The notes beneath the pieces are model-generated. The model worked only from the letters and a program-made list of their open reading frames with translations, did not search any database and was not told where the DNA came from. From Gracilibacillus alcaliphilus (GTDB taxonomy: Bacteria > Bacillota > Bacilli > Bacillales > Amphibacillaceae): 64,000 nucleotides of DNA. The stretch is from the NCBI RefSeq assembly GCF_016909015.1, contig NZ_JAFBFA010000004.1, forward strand, positions 170,961 through 234,960, given 5' to 3'. The position numbers were made by a program, and so were the translations under genes. How positions within the stretch are numbered: position 1 is the first letter of the stretch; every line of letters starts with the position of its first letter. This document shows positions 35,239 through 43,287 of this stretch, one piece after another.

Positions 35239-36543
35239 ATGTTAAACAAAGCTATACTTGATAAGCGGCTAAATCGCATCATTCATTTATATGACAACCT
35301 GGATGACCTGATTGAATCACTTCCAGTTAAGCTTCCTGATGGAGCGAAAAGCAAGGTGAAGCAACTGATTTTCAGCAATAAAGAGATTAACGAAACCATC
35401 GCGAATCTAAAGGAAAGACGGCCGCCACGCCTGATTTTAGTTGGAAGAACAGGTGTTGGAAAAAGCAGTTTGATTAATGCTATTTTTGGGAAATATATTG
35501 CAAAGACAAGCCCGGTAGCAATCGGTACCAATCAGTTGGAACGATATAATTATGAGGCAGATGGTGATGTTTTATTTGAGGTCATTGATACACGAGGAAT
35601 TGCTGAATCCTCTACAAACCAAAACACTAGTGCTGAAGAGGATTTCACCAAAGCGGTACAAGCATTTGATCCAGATGCCGTGCTGTTTCTGTCTGATGCT
35701 ACCCAGCGTGCACGCATGGATGAAGATGTTGCCTATATCAAAAAAGTATACCAAGATATCGGTTTTGAAATTCCATTAGTAACTGTACTCACCCATGTCG
35801 ATAATTTAGAGCCTGCCCGCATTAAAGAACCCGATCAATACACCGAATCCAAATTGCGTAATATTCGCGAAAAGAAACAGCAAATGGAGGACCTATTACA
35901 AGAATTACAGGTAAAAACCTCTAAAGTGATTCCTGTTTCAACCTATATTGAATGGGACAGGCCTGATCCCCATTTGCTCAGCCGAGAAGAACAAGAGACA
36001 CTCACCATTGATTTTGACGGCAGATACAATATCGAGGAATTGCTGGATTTTTTGGAACACAATATCGATTTTCGCGCTGCCATCCATCTGATGATGTCTA
36101 CGAGGATCGATAAAGCTGTGAAAAGAATATCCAAACTGATTATCGAAGCATTCGCAATCGCCAGTACAGCAATTGCCCTGACACCAATTCCTGTCAGCGA
36201 TATGGCCGTACTAGTGCCATTACAGCTAATCCTGGTTATCTTTATCGCCTATCTCAGTGGAGCAGATGTTGATAAAGACAGTGCAAAAGAATTTCTTTTA
36301 AGCATTGGCGGGGTGGGTATCTTAGGCTATGGATTGCGAACTCTTGCCCAACAAGGCAGTAAATTTCTCAATCTCGTCTTACCAGGATCAGGCAGTGCTG
36401 TCAGCAGTACGATTGCCTTTTCTGGAACCTATGCCATTGGAAAGGCCGCACAGGCTTACTATATTGATAAGAAAAGTAAAAATGAGCTAGAAGCAATTAT
36501 GAAAGAAGCTAGTGAAGAAGCGAAGAAAAAAGCACCTGAATAA
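35239..36543 (+). CDS. Era/YcjF-type GTPase with C-terminal DUF697 membrane-associated domain
   Basis: A 434-residue protein. The GTPase domain occupies about residues 55-230 with G1 GRTGVGKSS, G3 DTRGI and G4 THVDN. The C-terminal region (about 290-410) has several hydrophobic helices typical of DUF697 (IAIASTAIALTPIPVSDMAVL, in part), so the protein probably sits at the membrane. ATG 35239 follows AAGGAG at nine bases; an upstream in-frame ATG at 35203 is unsupported. Function in bacilli is unknown. Single-gene transcript with a terminator behind it. Confidence 0.8.
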   Translation: MLNKAILDKRLNRIIHLYDNLDDLIESLPVKLPDGAKSKVKQLIFSNKEINETIANLKERRPPRLILVGRTGVGKSSLINAIFGKYIAKTSPVAIGTNQLERYNYEADGDVLFEVIDTRGIAESSTNQNTSAEEDFTKAVQAFDPDAVLFLSDATQRARMDEDVAYIKKVYQDIGFEIPLVTVLTHVDNLEPARIKEPDQYTESKLRNIREKKQQMEDLLQELQVKTSKVIPVSTYIEWDRPDPHLLSREEQETLTIDFDGRYNIEELLDFLEHNIDFRAAIHLMMSTRIDKAVKRISKLIIEAFAIASTAIALTPIPVSDMAVLVPLQLILVIFIAYLSGADVDKDSAKEFLLSIGGVGILGYGLRTLAQQGSKFLNLVLPGSGSAVSSTIAFSGTYAIGKAAQAYYIDKKSKNELEAIMKEASEEAKKKAPE

Positions 36544-36556
36544 ACGATTTGTTTCG

Positions 36557-36598
36557 CGCCACATTGACACCGTTTTGTTGATGTGGTGTTTTTTTGTG
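36557..36598 (+). terminator. Terminator after the GTPase gene
   Basis: GCCACATTGAC / GTTGATGTGG imperfect stem followed by TGTTTTTTTG. Confidence 0.65.
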
Positions 36599-36648
36599 AT
36601 TAGTTCCTTTAAAAAACGGTTATATGTATGATAAAGGAGGGTGAGAAA

Positions 36649-37104
36649 ATGCCTTGGGACACGACTGATTATCCCGCTTCATTTAAAAACTTGGAAACAG
36701 CTGTTAGAAAAAAGGCGATTGATATCGCCAATGCTATGATAGAAGATGGTTATAAGGAAGGACAAGCCATTCCAATTGCAACAGAACAAGCAAAAAAATG
36801 GTATGACAGCGCCTCAGAGCATGAACGGAATCAAGTGGTACAAATGAGTGATTAGGAGTTACGCCAAACAGATGGTAACCGGTCGGACAGCCGACCTGAG
36901 CTATTAGAAAAAGGAGCACATGTGATTCCTCATAAAGATGGCTGGGCCGTTAAAACTCAGGATGCCAAACAGGCTTCTGGTGTGTTCAAAACAAAAGAAG
37001 AAGCGATCAAACGTGCCGAAGAGATTGCGGAAAATAAACAAACCGCTGTTATTATCCATAAGCAGGATGGGACGATACAGCGGAAAATAGATAAAAACAG
37101 CTAG
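36649..37104 (+). pseudogene. ydaT: ydaT-like gene split by an in-frame amber codon
   Basis: The first part (36649-36855, 68 residues beginning MPWDTTDYPASFKNLE) matches the N-terminal half of YdaT-type proteins, and the second (frame continuing to 37104) is the DUF2188 half (VIPHKDGWAVKTQ...). Both are in the same frame; the only lesion is TAG at 36853-36855. Without it the protein would have about 151 residues, near the usual YdaT size. AAAGGAGG precedes the first start. AAAAGGAG precedes a GTG at 36922, so the DUF2188 half (61 residues) could be made separately. Function of YdaT is unknown; it is reported as a general-stress gene in B. subtilis. A sequencing error is also possible. Confidence 0.75.
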
Positions 37105-37121
37105 CTTTAACCAGGATAATG

Positions 37122-37177
37122 CCGTAACAATTTGCAGCATCTGATTAGCTTGGGCTATTATAGCCTAAGCCAACTGT
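37122..37177 (-). pseudogene. Remnant of a flagellin gene 3' end
   Basis: The stretch resembles the last 60 bases of the second flagellin gene (37612-37672): both contain GATTAGCTTGGGCTA on the plus strand, which encodes the flagellin C-terminal AQANQ pattern on the minus strand. The remnant has a stop and deletions, and the rest of the gene is missing. It lies directly behind ydaT, mirroring the second ydaT remnant in front of the intact flagellin gene. Confidence 0.7.
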
Positions 37178-37181
37178 AAAT

Positions 37182-37232
37182 AAAATAAGGCTGGGACAAA
37201 AATTTCATAAAAATTTGTCCAGCCTATTTTTG
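37182..37232. repeat. GGCTGGGACAAA hairpin repeat, likely bidirectional terminator
   Basis: GGCTGGGACAAA / TTTGTCCAGCC with A/T-rich loop and flanks. Elements with this GCTGGGACAAA core are scattered through many Firmicute genomes between genes, usually as terminator-like hairpins. Confidence 0.65.
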
Positions 37233-37250
37233 TTTATTCAAAAATCATCG

Positions 37251-37360
37251 TCAAAGAATTCGGTAAAAAGGCCTATTAGTTCGGTTCACAACGCCTGCAT
37301 TAACACGCCCTTGTACGTCGAAGACCAAGGTGACACAGGTTTGGTCAGCAAACATGTACA
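37251..37360. repeat. Degenerate partial copy of the dispersed element (left-end half)
   Basis: GAATTCGGTAAAAAGG, then TCGGTTCACAACG and TGTACGTCGAAG match, with many substitutions, the left half of the copies at 28661 and 38500. Confidence 0.45.
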
Positions 37361-37423
37361 GAAGTTCCACTATTGCCAACTCTAAACCAAAAATATAACA
37401 AGATTACTTCTGTATACAGAAAT

Positions 37424-37452
37424 TAAAAAACACAGGACTACCCTGCGTTTTT
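37424..37452. terminator. Terminator, probably of the second flagellin gene
   Basis: AAAAACGCAGG-GTAGT-CCTGTGTTTTTT on the minus strand, about 160 bases behind the flagellin stop codon; flanking A and T runs allow either direction. Confidence 0.6.
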
Positions 37453-37504
37453 ATTTATTCCATATATTTTTCCACTTTTTCTATAGTTTGAAATTCATCA
37501 ATAT

Positions 37505-37598
37505 GATCAAACTGCCGAATACACCGCTAAACAGAAGCAGACCTCTGTCATTATCCATAGCATGGATGAAACGATACAGGGGAGGGTTGATAAACGGC
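37505..37598 (+). pseudogene. Remnant of a second ydaT/DUF2188 gene 3' end
   Basis: Shares ATCAAAC-TGCCGAA, CATTATCCATA and ACGATACAG with the end of the ydaT gene (37009-37100) at matching spacing, but lacks the front of the gene and has changed bases throughout. It lies just before the intact flagellin stop codon, the same arrangement as ydaT and the flagellin remnant 400 bases to the left. Confidence 0.75.
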
Positions 37599-37608
37599 TT
37601 TACTGTTA

Positions 37609-38421
37609 TTAGCGTAACAACTGCAATACCATCTGCGGCATTTGATTAGCTTGGGCTAGCATAGCTTGAGCCACTTGTGCCAAGATATTGTGTTTGGCAT
37701 ATAACATCATTTCTTTAGCGATATCTGCGTCGCGAATTCGTGATTCAGCTGCACTAAGGTTGATCACTGAGTTCTCTAAGTTATTAATTGTATGACCTAA
37801 ACGATTTTGCATAGCACCTAAATAAGCCCGTTTAGAAGAAGCCTTTTTTATAGCTTCATCCAAAGTATCAATTGCATCATTTGCCCCTGATTGCGTAGTC
37901 AGGTCAATATCTTCGATGCCAAGACCTGCTGCCGTCACATCGCCAATCGAAACTTCAATATAATCCCCTGAATTAGCTCCTACTTGCAGACGTTTGTCAG
38001 TGAAAGAACCTTCTAATAAAGGCTGGGTATTGAATTGGGTTTTACCTCCTATTCGAGTTAGCTCTTCACGCAGCATATTTATTTCATCCTGCATAGACTT
38101 ACGTTCTGAGTCACTATAGGTTCCATTGGCTGCTTGTACACTTAATTCCCGCATACGCTGTAAGATGGCATGACTTTCATTTACCGCTCCTTCTGCCGTC
38201 TGTAACAATGATATGCCATCTTTTGTATTACGGATCGCCATATTCATCCCGCGAATTTGCGCCCGCATTCGTTCCGAAATCGCTAAACCAGCCGGATCAT
38301 CCGCCGCACTGTTAATCCGTTTTCCACTCGCTATACGCAGCATCGATTTTTGTGCTAACGCATAATGCCTGTTCATATGATGGTAGATAGACATAGCCAT
38401 ACTAATATCATTGATTCTCAT
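37609..38421 (-). CDS. Second, divergent flagellin
   Basis: A 270-residue flagellin with intact N-terminal D0/D1 (SGKRINSAADDPAGLAISERM, residues about 32-52, and AEGAVNESHAILQRMRELSVQAANGT in part) and C-terminal D1/D0 (YLGAMQNRLGHTINNLENS, AAESRIRDADIAKEMM). The extreme N terminus (MRINDISMAMSIYHHMNRHYA in part) and the middle differ clearly from the main Hag at 57313. Strong AGGAGGTG site and its own sigma-D promoter suggest that it is expressed. It may be a minor filament subunit or a proximal-segment flagellin. It directly follows the pse gene block and its terminator but is transcribed separately. Confidence 0.9.
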   Translation of the reverse strand: MRINDISMAMSIYHHMNRHYALAQKSMLRIASGKRINSAADDPAGLAISERMRAQIRGMNMAIRNTKDGISLLQTAEGAVNESHAILQRMRELSVQAANGTYSDSERKSMQDEINMLREELTRIGGKTQFNTQPLLEGSFTDKRLQVGANSGDYIEVSIGDVTAAGLGIEDIDLTTQSGANDAIDTLDEAIKKASSKRAYLGAMQNRLGHTINNLENSVINLSAAESRIRDADIAKEMMLYAKHNILAQVAQAMLAQANQMPQMVLQLLR

Positions 38422-38461
38422 CCAATCACCTCCTATTAGTAAATACGGCCTATTTTATATT

Positions 38462-38488
38462 ATATCGGTTCGAAAGTACTTATAGTTA
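38462..38488 (-). promoter_or_regulatory. Sigma-D promoter of the second flagellin gene
   Basis: On the minus strand TAAC (38485-38488), 15 bases, ACCGATAT (38462-38469), 40 bases before the ATG. The -10 differs from the consensus GCCGATAT at one base. Confidence 0.8.
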
Positions 38489-38499
38489 AATGGTTTATA

Positions 38500-38640
38500 G
38501 TGCATATTCAAAAAATTCGCTAAAAAGGCTCATTATCGGTTAAGTTCGCAACGTCCTAGGACTGCGATTAATCGCCCCACTAAAAAGAATTGTTGCAACA
38601 CCGGTGCTAGCACATCATGTACGTCGCTAGTTCATGACGG
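38500..38640. repeat. Partial copy of the dispersed element (left-end half)
   Basis: TATTCAAAAAATTCGCTAAAAAGG, then CGGTTAAGTTCGCAACGTCC and TGTTGCAACACCG match the left 140 bases of the complete copy at 28661 at roughly 85 percent by eye. It ends at a GTTCATGACGG junction; the right half is absent. Confidence 0.65.
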
Positions 38641-38689
38641 GCAAACTTTAAATCGGTTATGATAAAATAGAAATGTAAATCACTCTTTG

Positions 38690-38742
38690 CAAAAAAACTA
38701 ACGCATTTCACATGCTTATGCATTAATGAATTGCGTTAGTTT
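38690..38742 (-). terminator. Terminator at the end of the flagellin-glycosylation gene block
   Basis: On the minus strand AAACTAACGCA / TGCGTTAGTTTTTTT with a 26-base loop that contains a further ATGCATAAGCAT pairing. It is 25 bases behind pseI and is the first clear intrinsic terminator after the promoter at 57246. Confidence 0.8.
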
Positions 38743-38766
38743 AGATTGTCATAATCACACGCCCCC

Positions 38767-39822
38767 TTATTCTTCCATTAACAGCTCAAAGCTTAAAGGT
38801 TCTCCCTTTTTAACCGATCGAACCACTTTTTTCCCCATTACTAAATCAAAATATTTAGTGGGTAAACCTGTGCCGGGGCGTATGGCTCGGACATTTTCTT
38901 TAGAAAGCTTCTCACCTGCCTGCATATCTTTGGTAATATACAGGGATCTTCTATGTTTTAATGACGCCACTTCATCGTTTACTGGACCATAGTGGATAAC
39001 TCCAAGACTTTGCCATGCCCTTGTTGTTTCTTCCTTCAGCTGTTTTAACTCCTGTGGTTCCATGGAAAAGGCTGCATCCACTCCCCCTTCTGCCCTTGAC
39101 AGAGTAAAATGCTTTTCGATGACTGCTGCCCCTAAAGCGACACCAGCCACGGCCACTCCAACACCCATCGTATGGTCAGACAGACCAACTTGGCATTGGA
39201 AAAGCTCCTGCATATGCGGCATCGTCCGCAAGTTCGTATTCTCAGGACTGGCAGGGTATGTACTGGTACATGTCAGTAAGATTAAATTCTGACATCCTGC
39301 CTCTTTAGCTGCTGTAACGGCCTCATCCAGTTCACTAGCTGTCGCCATTCCAGTTGAGATAATAAGTGGTTTTCCTGTTTGTGCAGCCTTCTTGATCAAT
39401 GGTATATCCACATTTTCAAAAGAAGCAATCTTATAAGCCGGCACCTCTAATTTTTCTAAGAAATCAACTGCTGTTTCATCAAACGGCGAGCTAAAAGCTA
39501 TTAATCCCAGCTCTTTACAACGGTCAAAAATCGGTTGATGCCACTCCCATGGTGTATAAGCCTCTTCATATAAATGGTATAAAGAGTTCCCCTGCCACAA
39601 ACTATTTTCGTCCTCAATATAAAAATCTCCTGAACTAATATCTAATGTCATTGTATCAGGGGTATAAGTTTGCAGCTTAATAGCGTCAGCACCTGCTTCT
39701 GCAGCTGCCTCTACAATGGCTAATGCTCGGTCTAATGATTGATTATGATTGCCAGACATTTCTGCAATAATAAACGGTTCCTGATCTTTTCCTATAAGTC
39801 TGCCTGCAATGTTAATGGTCAC
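38767..39822 (-). CDS. pseI: Pseudaminic acid synthase PseI
   Basis: A NeuB-family enzyme that condenses phosphoenolpyruvate with the PseG product to form pseudaminic acid. The 351-residue protein has the NeuB TIM barrel (ADAIKLQTYTPDTM, VPAYKIASFE, PLIISTGMA, CTSTYPA, GLSDHT) and a C-terminal SAF antifreeze-like domain (about 285-345, RRSLYITKDMQAGE...). The sequence details fit PseI better than NeuB or LegI, which is a judgement by eye. The GTG start overlaps the pseG stop (GTGA). Last gene of the glycosylation block. Confidence 0.92.
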   Translation of the reverse strand: MTINIAGRLIGKDQEPFIIAEMSGNHNQSLDRALAIVEAAAEAGADAIKLQTYTPDTMTLDISSGDFYIEDENSLWQGNSLYHLYEEAYTPWEWHQPIFDRCKELGLIAFSSPFDETAVDFLEKLEVPAYKIASFENVDIPLIKKAAQTGKPLIISTGMATASELDEAVTAAKEAGCQNLILLTCTSTYPASPENTNLRTMPHMQELFQCQVGLSDHTMGVGVAVAGVALGAAVIEKHFTLSRAEGGVDAAFSMEPQELKQLKEETTRAWQSLGVIHYGPVNDEVASLKHRRSLYITKDMQAGEKLSKENVRAIRPGTGLPTKYFDLVMGKKVVRSVKKGEPLSFELLMEE

Positions 39823-40889
39823 TTCTCTCGGCTCCCTTCTGCAATTAACGTAAGAATTTCTTTGGCAAGTGACACTTCTTCAAGTTTATCTTGTTTAAAA
39901 AAACGTGCTAAGTTTCGCTTAATTTGGTTAACCGGCATTGGATCATCTGCTATTTTTCGTAAACAGTTTTGATAATCCTCGACTGTCACTTGCTGATGAC
40001 AGCCTAGATACATAATCAGATTTTGCTGTTCTGCGTCCAAAACAGCTTGCTTTTGGTTTTCAGCGACAGCTGTCACTGCACTAGGCAGTAATAAATATCC
40101 CCTTTCCCACATAGCCATACCGCCAGCTCCAAAAGCAAAATCAGCTCCCCTGATCAGTCGTGCCATATAATCTATTTGTACATGTAATGTTGCTGAAGTT
40201 TCTAAACACAGCTGCCTAATACTGTTTAGCTTAGGATTGCTTGCTCCAATGACTACATCAACCTGAAAATTCAGTCCCAATTTTGTATTTTTTAGGGCTC
40301 GCAATATCTTTTCCGTCTCGTTTGTCGGGTCACTGCCGCCAAAAAAAATAAGTAATTTCTTCACTGCTTCTGTCTGATACAGCTTGGTATCTGCTTGGTA
40401 AAATTCTGGCCGTAATAACAAATACTTGGGCCCTAGTAATAATTGACAAGTTGCAGGCACCAATTGAGCATAGCGCTGTTGATAATTCGTATAGTAATTT
40501 TGATCAAGGAGAATATGACAAGCATGCTCGCGATTAGCTAAATCATCGATTACCATCAGCTTTTGTACAGACATTGCGGCTTGTTCTTCCCAAGCTTTCG
40601 CTATTTGGTAATGATCTACAATTAATAAATCCACCTTCCGAAACAAAGCGGCAATAATCGCTTGAGTGGCACTCGCATCCGATTTTTCTGTAAATGAATT
40701 GGCTTGATCGATAACATACACTGGATAGCCTTTCTCTTCGACGAACTCACGCATATCCCCTGGCAGTTTTCTCATGATAAAGCAACAATCTGCCCCAGCA
40801 GCTGCAAGCTGGTCTGCTAATGTCAGACATCTTTGAATATGACCGCTGCCTATTTCGGTAGATGCGTCTGCTCTAAAAACAATCTGCAA
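39819..40889 (-). CDS. pseG: UDP-sugar hydrolase PseG of pseudaminic acid synthesis
   Basis: PseG removes UDP from UDP-2,4-diacetamido-2,4,6-trideoxy-altrose before condensation by PseI. It is a GT-B-fold, MurG-like enzyme. The start IVFRADAS..IGSGHIQRCL (residues 3-22, in part) is diagnostic, as are LIVDHYQI, LLGPKYLLLRPEF and FGGSDPTNET. TTG 40889 is preferred: AAGAAGG lies eight bases before it and the protein then begins in the usual place for the family; GTG 40898 has no spacing. About 356 residues. No GNAT (PseH) domain is fused to it. Confidence 0.9.
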   Translation of the reverse strand: MQIVFRADASTEIGSGHIQRCLTLADQLAAAGADCCFIMRKLPGDMREFVEEKGYPVYVIDQANSFTEKSDASATQAIIAALFRKVDLLIVDHYQIAKAWEEQAAMSVQKLMVIDDLANREHACHILLDQNYYTNYQQRYAQLVPATCQLLLGPKYLLLRPEFYQADTKLYQTEAVKKLLIFFGGSDPTNETEKILRALKNTKLGLNFQVDVVIGASNPKLNSIRQLCLETSATLHVQIDYMARLIRGADFAFGAGGMAMWERGYLLLPSAVTAVAENQKQAVLDAEQQNLIMYLGCHQQVTVEDYQNCLRKIADDPMPVNQIKRNLARFFKQDKLEEVSLAKEILTLIAEGSREK

Positions 40890-40919
40890 CACTAGCACCT
40901 TCTTTCTGCTGTTCTTATT

Positions 40920-41642
40920 CTATTGAACAGGTTTTTGCTTAATATGGGCATTAAGCTTTGCTATTTCAGGATGATCTAATAAGAAATGGACTACTTTTTC
41001 TGTGCAGACTAGTTTATCTTGGAAATGGTCTGCTATTTGCTTCATGACCTGATAATCTGCTTCTGTATCTAAGGTAATTCGCAACTCTGGCTGACATAGA
41101 TACTTTGGTGCATGATAAATGGCTGATTGGAATAACTCTGGATATTCATACGCAAAATAGGTAACATGTTCACGGTGCCTTGGCTCATGCCCATGTTGAT
41201 ATATATATTCCAAGCTTCGATAGGCAAAGGCTTCTGCGATCAACCCTCTAGCTAAGTTACCTTCTACCTTGATATAATCCTTATCTGTCCGCTGGATTTG
41301 ATCAATCAATTCACCAGCTGTCTGATAATCAACAAAGGGACAGTCAGCGGTCACACGAACCACATAATCCGGCTGATAGATTTGAGCACAATGAAAGTAT
41401 CTTGCTAACACATCTGTCTCCGAACCGCGAAAACAGAGAACATCATGCTCTCTGCACCATGCTTCGACTTGGTCGTCTGTCTGCAAATCAGATGTTGCCA
41501 CCACGACTTGATCTGCTTGTTTTATCTGTTTGCAGCGTGAAACCACATAGTCTAGTACACTGGAATCTCCGAGTGGCTTCAGAATCTTTCCGGGTAAACG
41601 GGAAGATCCCATCCGTGCCTGGATAATAATCATTGTCTTCAT
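40920..41642 (-). CDS. pseF: CMP-pseudaminic acid synthetase-like cytidylyltransferase (PseF/SpsF type)
   Basis: A 240-residue NeuA/SpsF-type nucleotidyltransferase. The nucleotide-binding IIQARMGSSRLPGK motif is at residues 4-17, followed by VTADCPFVD and RITLDTEADY. With pseG and pseI next door it most likely activates pseudaminic acid with CTP before transfer. SpsF-like relatives in spore-coat loci share the same motif, so the exact product is inferred from context. ATG 41642 lies 11 bases behind AGGAGG; a longer start at 41666 overlaps the neighbouring gene. Confidence 0.8.
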   Translation of the reverse strand: MKTMIIIQARMGSSRLPGKILKPLGDSSVLDYVVSRCKQIKQADQVVVATSDLQTDDQVEAWCREHDVLCFRGSETDVLARYFHCAQIYQPDYVVRVTADCPFVDYQTAGELIDQIQRTDKDYIKVEGNLARGLIAEAFAYRSLEYIYQHGHEPRHREHVTYFAYEYPELFQSAIYHAPKYLCQPELRITLDTEADYQVMKQIADHFQDKLVCTEKVVHFLLDHPEIAKLNAHIKQKPVQ

Positions 41643-41646
41643 TGGA

Positions 41647-42606
41647 TTATTGCCCTCCTTTTTCAAGAATAAGGTCTTGAGGATAGCGAATTAATTGCAG
41701 TTCACCCTTAACAGGGTTGAATTGCAAGGCAGTTATTTCCTGCCCGCAGATGACTTCTTGTAAAAACCAATAAAAGCTATCAAGTCCTGCTGCAATGCTT
41801 AATGTAGAAGCACCGCCAAATCTAGGATTACATTCAATAAAAGCGATCTCTCCTTCACTGTTTTCCAAAGCCTGAAGCACAATATGGCCATAAAAACCGT
41901 TTTTCCCGCTGAATCGCTTGGCCGCTTCTGCTAATACAGGATGTTCTGTCACAGTCGACATTTGTGATTCACCTTGCACCACATAGTCTCGACTCCTCAC
42001 AACTGTTCCTACTACTTCTTGATGTTTATTAACATACATATCTATGGTAAATTCTTTCCCTTGAAAATAAGGTTGAAAAATAGGATGTTCTAATTCTTCA
42101 GCGATTTCTTTAGCTGTATCCCTATCCACTCGCAGTCCCATATTCATCGATCCTGAACCATAGCGGTCCTTCACGACATAATAAGCTGCTTGAATATCCT
42201 CGATATCAACAGCTGTTTCAATTACTGGCAGATGACGCTCTCGTAAATCATGAAAGAAGGCCCACTTATCCCTCATTTTTGTGATGGTATCTAGGCTTGA
42301 AATCATCACATGGATATTATTTTCTTCTAAACGCTGCTTGTATGCTGCAAAGTAGCTAAGCTCCCCATCTCGTGTCGGAATGATGGCCCTAATATCGTGC
42401 TGCTGACAATATTGGATCAGATAATCTATCGATAGGTCTTTTAAAAAAGGAACCTGCCAAAACACATCTACAAAATGTCTGCCAATCGTGTTGCTGTTCA
42501 CATCACAGCCGAATAACTTTGAATCAGAGTCAATACTTAATACAGCTTTTTTGACAGCTTGTAATAACGGTATTTTCTTGGATATGCTTGTAACTAGTAC
42601 ATTCAT
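41647..42606 (-). CDS. ATP-grasp ligase (carbamoyl-phosphate-synthase-like)
   Basis: A 319-residue ATP-grasp protein. The preATP-grasp Rossmann part covers about residues 1-105 and the ATP-grasp core 110-290 with YYVVKDRYGSGSMNM, EFTIDMYV and FIECNPRFGGAST, which carries metal- and ATP-binding Glu and Asn. Such enzymes form amide or thioester bonds to carboxylates. Proteins of this kind occur in several pseudaminic or spore-coat sugar loci; here it may attach an amino acid or other acyl group to a sugar, which is inference. Its ATG directly follows the HAD stop codon. Confidence 0.8.
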   Translation of the reverse strand: MNVLVTSISKKIPLLQAVKKAVLSIDSDSKLFGCDVNSNTIGRHFVDVFWQVPFLKDLSIDYLIQYCQQHDIRAIIPTRDGELSYFAAYKQRLEENNIHVMISSLDTITKMRDKWAFFHDLRERHLPVIETAVDIEDIQAAYYVVKDRYGSGSMNMGLRVDRDTAKEIAEELEHPIFQPYFQGKEFTIDMYVNKHQEVVGTVVRSRDYVVQGESQMSTVTEHPVLAEAAKRFSGKNGFYGHIVLQALENSEGEIAFIECNPRFGGASTLSIAAGLDSFYWFLQEVICGQEITALQFNPVKGELQLIRYPQDLILEKGGQ

Positions 42607-43287
42607 CTATGTTCCCTGCCTATCTATTAATTCGGTTAATGCATGTATTTCCCAATCGGCTTCATAAGCTTTGTCTAATCTAGTATTCATATGATCGCCA
42701 ATGGAGCGAACGATTCTGACTGTTTCCATTCCTAACTTTCTCGCTGTTATAAAATCTTTGTGTGGATTATCACCAACATAGATACATTGCTCCGGTAGTT
42801 TGTCCAATTGTTTAAGCGCCAGCTGGTACGGGGCTTTGTTCGGCTTCCAGCATGCTGATCCGCCCAAGTCATCTGAAACCACAATAGCCTCGATACGATC
42901 CACTAACTGTAAGGCCTTAATCTTATTCCATTGGGTGATGGATGTTCCATCTGTTATCAAGCCAAGCGGTAATTTGCGCATATTGGCATCATCTAAAAAT
43001 TGCACAGCATCATCATACAGTTGAATCGATGGTGTATGAAATCGGTAGACTTGGACAAGCTCAGCAATGTCTATATCATCGATATGGAAAAAGGCACAAG
43101 TTAAATCAAAAACTTGTCCTCTTCCTCGTTCTTGCCAATAGGCTATTAACTGGTTATAGATGTGATTTGGAGTAAACTCACTATGCCCCGCTATATAATG
43201 AGCAACAGCTTCAAAACCAGAACGCACATAATCATGCTCACAATACAGTGTATCATCAAGGTCTAATATGATGGTTTTATTTATCAT
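42607..43287 (-). CDS. HAD-superfamily hydrolase
   Basis: A 226-residue HAD phosphatase-like protein: motif I DLDDTLY (residues 9-15), motif II LITDGTS, lysine in WKPNKAPYQLAL, motif IV VGDNPHKDF. The cap sequence is of the C1 type. The substrate is unknown; by position it could dephosphorylate a sugar or polyol phosphate intermediate for the glycan. ATG 43287 follows GAGG at six bases and overlaps the previous gene by 11 bases. Confidence 0.85.
   Translation of the reverse strand: MINKTIILDLDDTLYCEHDYVRSGFEAVAHYIAGHSEFTPNHIYNQLIAYWQERGRGQVFDLTCAFFHIDDIDIAELVQVYRFHTPSIQLYDDAVQFLDDANMRKLPLGLITDGTSITQWNKIKALQLVDRIEAIVVSDDLGGSACWKPNKAPYQLALKQLDKLPEQCIYVGDNPHKDFITARKLGMETVRIVRSIGDHMNTRLDKAYEADWEIHALTELIDRQGT

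Noticed and set aside
37181..37600. Direct repeats near the second flagellin gene considered as a CRISPR array or attachment site
   Set aside because: Repeats are few, unequal and explained by gene remnants and the dispersed element; no spacers of even length and no integrase gene.
38767..39822. pseI considered as legionaminic or sialic acid synthase (legI/neuB)
   Set aside because: The partner genes are the 5-inverting dehydratase PseB and PseC, and PseG has the pseudaminic-type start, so pseudaminic acid is the better fit, though this is judged by eye.
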